From Microcaldota archaeon (GTDB lineage: Archaea > Micrarchaeota > Micrarchaeia > Micrarchaeales > CABMGC01): DNA of 64,000 nt. The notes under the pieces were generated by a model that saw only the letters and a list, made by a program, of their open reading frames with translations, was not told the DNA's origin and did not search any database. The stretch lies in NCBI GenBank assembly GCA_028866995.1, contig JAGWHD010000001.1:401030-465029 (forward strand), read 5' to 3'. This document shows positions 59,334-64,000 of the stretch, piece by piece; position 1 is the stretch's first letter, and the number at the start of each line of letters is the position of its first letter. The position numbers and the translations under genes were made by a program.

Positions 59334-60073
59334 TCCCTGTCAAGGTACTGCTCGAAGACCTTCTTGTACGTGTCAAGGGTTCCTATGTCGAACCAGTTGT
59401 CTTCATAGACTACCCCATGTATCTCGTTGTTGCTTATCAGCCACTGCAGGAAGTATCCTGGAGCATCGGGATTGTTCCCATTCTTTATGTACTCGGCGAA
59501 CTTGCCGAGCATCTCCTTCGGGAATAGGTATATGCCAGTGCTTACCATGGTAGACTTGGGCTCTTTCGGTTTCTCCTGGAAGCCTGTCAGCACATCGTCC
59601 TTTATCGTCACCACGCCGAACCTGGTCGCGTCCTCAAGCGACTTGAGGTCGTAGAGCGCGACTGTGGGCTTCCTTGTCTTGTTGAAGTGCTCGATGACCT
59701 TTCCCAATCCGAACTTGTAGAAGTTGTCCCCAGCCACTATGAGCAGGTCATCCTTTATTCCTGCCTTGTCAATCGTGTAGTTTATGCCCTTTATCGCGCC
59801 GAACTTCTCCCCCTCATGGTTGGTCGGTTCCACGACCAGCTCGATCGGATTGTCGACGCCGCTGCTCTTCCTGTGGTCTATCCAGTAGCTGAACTGGTCG
59901 GAGAACTTCTGGTTCGTCGAGAATATTATCCTGCCTATGTTAGCGTCACGTATCTTGTCAACGGTATAATCCAGTATCGGCCTTCCTCCTATCGGCAGCA
60001 ATGGTTTTGGCACGAAGAGGGTTATCGGCTCCAACCTCGTCGCGAACCCGCCACACAATACCAACGCTTCCAT
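59330..60073 (-). CDS. Sugar-1-phosphate nucleotidyltransferase
   Basis: 247-residue NDP-sugar pyrophosphorylase. ALVLCGGFATRLEPITLFVPKPLLPIGGRPILDY holds the GGxxTRL-KP signature; LLIVAGDNF the metal Asp; and FQEKPKEPKS, STGIYLFPKEML, YEDNWFDIGTLDTYKKV are typical of glucose-1-phosphate thymidylyl/uridylyl or mannose-1-phosphate guanylyl enzymes. No C-terminal left-handed beta-helix is present, so it is the short RmlA/GalU-like form. It probably supplies an activated sugar to glycosylation (AglB and GT4 at 9-12 kb). ATG 60073. Confidence 0.9.
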   Translation of the reverse strand: MEALVLCGGFATRLEPITLFVPKPLLPIGGRPILDYTVDKIRDANIGRIIFSTNQKFSDQFSYWIDHRKSSGVDNPIELVVEPTNHEGEKFGAIKGINYTIDKAGIKDDLLIVAGDNFYKFGLGKVIEHFNKTRKPTVALYDLKSLEDATRFGVVTIKDDVLTGFQEKPKEPKSTMVSTGIYLFPKEMLGKFAEYIKNGNNPDAPGYFLQWLISNNEIHGVVYEDNWFDIGTLDTYKKVFEQYLDRD

Positions 60074-60207
60074 CTCCTAGTCCCCACGAATTATAAGCCT
60101 TAGAACAGATGATTAAGCACAGATAAGGGTTAAAAACTCTTCTGAAAGTTTGGATGCAACTGCGGGACATCGCGCAACATCTGCATCTCAGCCGCAGTGC
60201 ATACGCA

Positions 60208-60237
60208 TACAATATATACATTTTGAATGGATGTATA
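60208..60237 (+). promoter_or_regulatory. Promoter/possible operator of the pyruvate dehydrogenase operon
   Basis: CAATATATACATTTT (about 60210-60224) resembles a TATA box about 30-40 bases before the pdhA ATG at 60251. It is part of an inverted repeat TATACAT (60215-60221), 9-base spacer, ATGTATA (60231-60237). A regulator bound there would overlap the TATA box and the start site. No regulator gene is adjacent in this window. Confidence 0.45.
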
Positions 60238-60250
60238 ATAGGGACAAATC

Positions 60251-61324
60251 ATGGTTAGTAAGGAGACGTTCAATGGGTCTGTAGAATACGTACAGGTGAT
60301 GGACGAGAACGGGAACGTCGACCAGTCACTGTTCCCACAGGACCTGAAGGACGAGCAGATAGTGGAGATGCTCAAGTGGATGATACTCACAAGGGCCCTC
60401 GATGCGAAGACATTGAGCCTGCAGAGGCAGGGGAGGGTGTATACGTACGCGCCCCTTGTAGGAGAAGAGGCAACGCAGGTAGGCACAGCGCTGGCGATGC
60501 GGAAGCAGGACATGTTCGTGCCAGGATACAGGCAGCACGGCGTTTACCTCGTAAGAGGAGCGTCTCTCGAGGCCCATTTCATGGGATGGAGAGGGTTCGA
60601 GGAGGGCCTCAAGGTACCTAAGGAGGTCGGCGGACTCCCTGTAAGCGTGCCTGTCGGGACGCAGATACTCCACGCAGTAGGTCTCGCGTTCGCGCAGAAA
60701 TACAAGAAGCAGGATTCTGTCGTGCTTGGCTATACGGGCGACGGAGGGACATCCGAAGGGGACTTCTACGAATCCCTCAACTTCGCCGGAGTCTGGAAGG
60801 TGCCGGTAGTCGCAGTTGTAGAGAACAACGAATGGGCGATATCAGTCCCAAGAAGCCACCAGACCGCTGCACAGACCCTCGCCCAGAAGGCGATAGCCGC
60901 TGGGATAAAGGGTGTGCAGGTTGACGGAAATGACGTAATAGGCGTCTACAAGGTAACAAAGGACGCGATCGAGAGCGCTAAGAACGGCATGCCTGTCATG
61001 ATAGAGAGCATGACATACAGGATGTCCATGCATACTACCGCAGATGACCCTACGAAGTACAGGGACCCGAAAGAGGTGGAGTACTGGAAGGCAAGGGACC
61101 CGATAGACAGGGTAAGGAAGTACCTTACGGCAAAGAACCTCTGGAACGCCGACATCGAAGCAAAGCTCGCAGAGGAGAACTCGAAGAGGATAAACGAGGC
61201 CGTGGAGAAGGCAGAGGCTTTCAAGGGAGACCCTAAATCGATGTTCGAGAACGCTTACAGCTTCGTTCCAGAAACGCTCCAGGAGGAGCTGGACGATGCA
61301 GAGGCGAACAACTTCTGGCAATGA
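60251..61324 (+). CDS. pdhA: Pyruvate (2-oxoacid) dehydrogenase E1 component, alpha subunit
   Basis: 357-residue thiamine-diphosphate enzyme subunit. GYTGDGGTSEGDFYESLNFAGVWKVPVVAVVENNEWAIS is the GDG-x(about 27)-NN cofactor motif. RQHGVYLVRGA, SMTYRMSMHTTADDPTKYR (phospho-loop-like region) and ARDPIDRVRKYL match the E1 alpha family. It decarboxylates pyruvate or a branched 2-oxoacid and passes the acyl group to E2 lipoate. First gene of the operon E1 alpha, E1 beta, E2, E3. Such complexes are bacterial-type and occur in a minority of archaea, which mostly use ferredoxin oxidoreductases. Confidence 0.94.
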   Translation: MVSKETFNGSVEYVQVMDENGNVDQSLFPQDLKDEQIVEMLKWMILTRALDAKTLSLQRQGRVYTYAPLVGEEATQVGTALAMRKQDMFVPGYRQHGVYLVRGASLEAHFMGWRGFEEGLKVPKEVGGLPVSVPVGTQILHAVGLAFAQKYKKQDSVVLGYTGDGGTSEGDFYESLNFAGVWKVPVVAVVENNEWAISVPRSHQTAAQTLAQKAIAAGIKGVQVDGNDVIGVYKVTKDAIESAKNGMPVMIESMTYRMSMHTTADDPTKYRDPKEVEYWKARDPIDRVRKYLTAKNLWNADIEAKLAEENSKRINEAVEKAEAFKGDPKSMFENAYSFVPETLQEELDDAEANNFWQ

Positions 61325-61331
61325 TGATAAC

Positions 61332-62297
61332 ATGCAAATGAACATGCTTAACGCGATAAACAATGCGCTTGACCTTTCCATGAAGGCCGATGAGAACATA
61401 GTCCTGCTTGGAGAGGACATAGGCAAGGACGGAGGGGTATTCAGGGTCACGGACGGCTTGCAGGCGAAGTACGGCGAGAACCGTGTCATGGATTCGCCGC
61501 TTGCGGAATCCGGCATAATAGGGACTTCCATAGGCATGGCCATAGGCGGCCTGCATCCAATCCCAGAGATACAGTTCGCAGGGTTCATGCTTCTCGGGTT
61601 CAGCCAGCTGCTTAACCACGCCGCGAGGTACAGGGAGAGGTCGAGAGGCGCATTCACTGTACCGATGGTGGTAAGGACCCCGGTGAGCGGAGGCATAAGG
61701 GCGCTGGAGCACCATTCTGACAGTCCGGAGATACTTTACTCGCACATAGGCGGCCTCATAGTCGTGGAGCCCTCGAATCCCTACGACGCGAAGGGCCTTC
61801 TCATGATGGCAGCCACGATGAACGACCCTGTGCTCTTCCTGGAACCGACGAAGCTCTACAGGCTGTTCAAGCAGGAGGTTCCCGAAGACGCATATACGAT
61901 ACCGATAGGGAAGGCGAACAGGATAGCAGAGGGCAACGACCTTTCGATAATCACATGGGGCACCATGGTGCCAGTCGTCAGGAACGTGGTAGATAAGAAG
62001 AAGCTCAGCGCAGACATAATAGACATGAGGACGATCAACCCGCTCGATGAGCAGGCCGTTCTAGAGAGCGCCAAGAAGACGGGCAGGGTATTGATAGTGC
62101 ACGAGGCGTCGCTCAGCTTCGGCGCAGGCGCAGAGATCTCGGCAAGGATAGCAGAGAAGGCAATGTTCGAGCTCAAGGCCCCCATCATGAGGGTAGGGTC
62201 GCCGAGCCTGCCATATCCGCTCCCTGGATACGAGACAGCATACATACCAAACGAGAAGAAGGTCGCGCAGGCGATAGACAAGCTTATGTCGGTGTAA
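61332..62297 (+). CDS. pdhB: Pyruvate (2-oxoacid) dehydrogenase E1 component, beta subunit
   Basis: 321-residue partner of E1 alpha. NAINNALDLSMKADENIVLLGEDIGKDGGVFRVTDGLQAKYG, MDSPLAESGIIGTSIGMAIGGLHPIPEIQF, and the C-terminal transketolase domain (NRIAEGNDLSIITWGTMVPVVRNV, VEPSNPYDAKGLL) match the E1 beta family. ATG 61332 (MQMNMLNA), 7 bases after the pdhA stop, is preferred to an upstream start inside pdhA. E2 follows 3 bases later. Confidence 0.94.
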   Translation: MQMNMLNAINNALDLSMKADENIVLLGEDIGKDGGVFRVTDGLQAKYGENRVMDSPLAESGIIGTSIGMAIGGLHPIPEIQFAGFMLLGFSQLLNHAARYRERSRGAFTVPMVVRTPVSGGIRALEHHSDSPEILYSHIGGLIVVEPSNPYDAKGLLMMAATMNDPVLFLEPTKLYRLFKQEVPEDAYTIPIGKANRIAEGNDLSIITWGTMVPVVRNVVDKKKLSADIIDMRTINPLDEQAVLESAKKTGRVLIVHEASLSFGAGAEISARIAEKAMFELKAPIMRVGSPSLPYPLPGYETAYIPNEKKVAQAIDKLMSV

Positions 62298-62300
62298 CTG

Positions 62301-63572
62301 ATGAAGGAGCTAAGGTTCGTAGATGTCGGAGAGGGCATTACCGAGGGCCACGTCCAGAAATGGCTGGTCGCGGACGGCTCCACTGTCAAGGAGGACGAGC
62401 CCATACTTCACATAGAGACAGACAAGGCCATAGTCGACATCCCGACGCCCATATCAGGGCAGATCAAGATAATGGTTCCTGATGACTCGATAGTGCATGT
62501 GGGCGACATAATGGCCTACATAGGCACACCTGAGGAGATAGCGGGGATAAAGGAAGGCCAACCTCCAGCGGAACAGCCGAAGGGAGAGCCGATAAAGAAG
62601 GAGGAGCTGCATTACGACACGCAGCAGCAGAAGGTCCCAGCAGCGCCAACCCCGGCAAGGCCCCAACCTGCTCTGACCAACGAGGTCATAGCGACTCCGA
62701 ACGTAAGGAAGCTGGCAAGGGAGATGGGGATAGACCTGACGAAGGTCAAGGGCAGCGGCCCCAACGGAAGGATACTCGAGAGCGATTTGAAGCCTGCCTC
62801 ATCGTCTGAACCATCGAAGGAGGCTCCGCAGCAGCAGGGATCACAGACAGTTCCAAAGAGGCAGCCCGCAGGCAACGAGGAAAGGGTCCAGATGTCGCAG
62901 CTCAGGAAGGCGATCGCGAAGAACATGGAGGTATCTGCAGCCATCCCCTCAGCAGCGCACATGGACATACTCAATGCCACGAACCTCTACAGGATAGTCA
63001 AGAAGGAGAAGGCCAACGCAGAGAAGCTGAACGTCAAGCTGACATTCCTGCCGTTCATAATAAAGGCGGTAGTCGAGGCGCTAAAGGAGCACCAGAGGTT
63101 CAACTCGAGCTACGACAGGGACAGGCAGGAGATAATACTCAAGAAGTACTACAACATAGGCCTCGCTGCTCAGGCAGAGGACGGGCTCAGGGTAGTCGTC
63201 ATCAAGGACGCAGACAAGAAGAAGATACTCGAGATAGCGAAGGAGATAGAGGAGCTGCACAACAAGGTCGTAGACAAGTCCATAACGATAGACGACATGA
63301 AGGACAGCACCTTCACCATTACAAACATCGGCAGCCTCAGGGGCGGCTTCTTCTCTGTGCCGATGATAAACCCTCCCGAGGTGGCGATACTTGGCGTGCA
63401 CCTGATAAGGGACTGGCCGCTGATAACAGAGGACCAGGTGATAAAGATAGGCAAGATACTTCCCTTCTCGCTCGTCTTCGACCACAGGGTCGTAGACGGA
63501 GCCGACGCTGTCCTGTTCGGGAACACGCTCATCAAGTACCTGGAGGATCCTGAGTTCCTCGAAATGCTGTGA
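62301..63572 (+). CDS. pdhC: Dihydrolipoamide acyltransferase (E2 component)
   Basis: 423-residue E2 core. Lipoyl domain 1-77 with the lipoylated Lys in HIETDKAIVDIPTP. Pro/Gln/Ala-rich linker to about 125. Peripheral-subunit-binding domain at about 130-165 (VIATPNVRKLAREMGIDLTKVKGSGPNGRILESDL). A second linker rich in Ser/Gln, then the acyltransferase domain (about 195-423) with INPPEVAILGVH and the catalytic FDHRVVDGADAVLF. One lipoyl domain only. It needs a lipoate ligase or LipA/LipB/LplA system, not in this window. Confidence 0.95.
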   Translation: MKELRFVDVGEGITEGHVQKWLVADGSTVKEDEPILHIETDKAIVDIPTPISGQIKIMVPDDSIVHVGDIMAYIGTPEEIAGIKEGQPPAEQPKGEPIKKEELHYDTQQQKVPAAPTPARPQPALTNEVIATPNVRKLAREMGIDLTKVKGSGPNGRILESDLKPASSSEPSKEAPQQQGSQTVPKRQPAGNEERVQMSQLRKAIAKNMEVSAAIPSAAHMDILNATNLYRIVKKEKANAEKLNVKLTFLPFIIKAVVEALKEHQRFNSSYDRDRQEIILKKYYNIGLAAQAEDGLRVVVIKDADKKKILEIAKEIEELHNKVVDKSITIDDMKDSTFTITNIGSLRGGFFSVPMINPPEVAILGVHLIRDWPLITEDQVIKIGKILPFSLVFDHRVVDGADAVLFGNTLIKYLEDPEFLEML

Positions 63573-63578
63573 TGCTTT

Positions 63579-64000
63579 ATGGTAATGGGTGCACTTCCTG
63601 AAGGCGTAGACCTCGCAATAATCGGCGCAGGGGTAGGGGGATACATAGCCGCGATAAGGGCTGCGCAGCTCGGGCTCAGCGTATCATTGGTCGAGAAGAA
63701 CAAGCTGGGAGGGCACTGCCTGAACTACGCCTGCATACCTTCGAAGACCCTAATACACATAGCGGACACGTTCTACAGCATAAAGCATTCGGAGCAGTTC
63801 GGGATAAAGGCCGACAACGCGACCCTGGACGCGCAGAAGATGTACGACTGGAGGATGGCAGCGTCGAAGAAGCTCGAGGACGGGGTCGGCTTCCTGTGCA
63901 AGTCGAACGGGGTAGAGGTGATCAAGGCAGAAGCCACATTCCTTTCGTCGAACACCATACAGCTGACAAACGGCACCAACCTCGTATTCAAGAAGGCGAT
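63579..64000 (+). CDS. lpd: Dihydrolipoamide dehydrogenase (E3 component), partial
   Basis: Truncated by the right edge after about 140 residues. DLAIIGAGVGGYIAAIRAAQLGLSVSLVEKNKLGGHCLNYACIPSKTLIH carries the FAD GxGxxG and the redox disulfide CLNYAC of dihydrolipoamide dehydrogenases (usual CLNxGC; Ala replaces Gly before the second Cys). It reoxidises E2 dihydrolipoate with NAD. Start ATG 63579, or ATG 63585; it begins 6 bases after the E2 stop. Confidence 0.92.
   Translation, partial: MVMGALPEGVDLAIIGAGVGGYIAAIRAAQLGLSVSLVEKNKLGGHCLNYACIPSKTLIHIADTFYSIKHSEQFGIKADNATLDAQKMYDWRMAASKKLEDGVGFLCKSNGVEVIKAEATFLSSNTIQLTNGTNLVFKKA

Noticed and set aside
1-64000. CRISPR arrays, insertion sequences, prophage or integrated element with attachment sites
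   Set aside because: No spaced direct repeats, transposase or integrase motifs, or tRNA-end duplications were seen; the window reads as core chromosome throughout.

Overview
This is a gene-dense (about 52% GC by eye) chromosomal segment of an archaeon. The evidence is a two-subunit family D DNA polymerase (DP1/DP2), exosome (Rrp4/Rrp41/Rrp42), SBDS, proteasome alpha subunit, thermosome, Orc1/Cdc6, archaeal SecY, ribosomal proteins L14e, L34e and L37Ae, RpoP, geranylgeranyl reductase, STT3/AglB, intron-bearing tRNAs, and TATA boxes close to start codons. PolD plus a histone-fold protein argues against Crenarchaeota. A class III signal peptide fused to LamG, many short conserved unknowns, and heavy use of ATA (Ile) and AGG (Arg) codons suggest a DPANN lineage, most likely Micrarchaeota-like. 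That placement is inference; no rRNA gene is present.

Layout. 1-4 kb: edge-truncated metallo-beta-lactamase RNase, a membrane-anchored winged-helix protein, ADP-forming acetyl-CoA synthetase (beta, alpha) and a pilin-like LamG protein. 4-8 kb (minus): L14e, cmk, L34e, DUF106, adkA (the classical secY-linked cluster, here without secY) and the thermosome. 8-14 kb: ribL, a GT4 glycosyltransferase, a large AglB with an extra N-terminal coiled coil, and a lipid reductase. 14-17.6 kb: hisS, thioredoxin, and a small histone-fold/zinc-ribbon/PRC-barrel cluster. 17.3-22 kb (minus): proteasome-SBDS-exosome-L37Ae-RpoP superoperon. 22-28 kb (plus): Mrp ATPase, Cdc6, Mre11, a class III aminotransferase and an RNase II/R-type enzyme. 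28-34.5 kb (minus): DP2, DP1, UPF0147, tRNA-Arg, TatD. 34.6-39 kb: DUF929 thioredoxin-like protein, a CxC membrane protein, a free-standing AAA-associated domain, and an ABC ATPase with a fused double permease. 39-47 kb: V4R protein, SecY, and a carboxynorspermidine-type polyamine pair facing asd and lysC. 47-54.6 kb: SecB-like protein, family B polymerase, Map, NrdR, a HAD phosphatase and class II ribonucleotide reductase. 54.6-64 kb: tRNAs, EamA transporter, NUDIX, Lrp regulator, GNAT and M20 enzymes, a sugar nucleotidyltransferase, and a pyruvate dehydrogenase operon running off the right edge.

How it fits together. The pyruvate dehydrogenase complex and ADP-forming acetyl-CoA synthetase together could convert pyruvate to acetate with NADH and ATP yield. 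Aspartate kinase and aspartate-semialdehyde dehydrogenase supply the co-substrate of carboxy(nor)spermidine dehydrogenase, so four adjacent genes encode aspartate-to-polyamine steps. NrdR lies next to the class II reductase, whose promoter carries two NrdR-box-like palindromes 32 bp apart. AglB, a glycosyltransferase and a nucleotidyltransferase point to protein glycosylation. No CRISPR array, insertion sequence, rRNA or integrated element was seen. There is no stretch over 300 bases without a gene.
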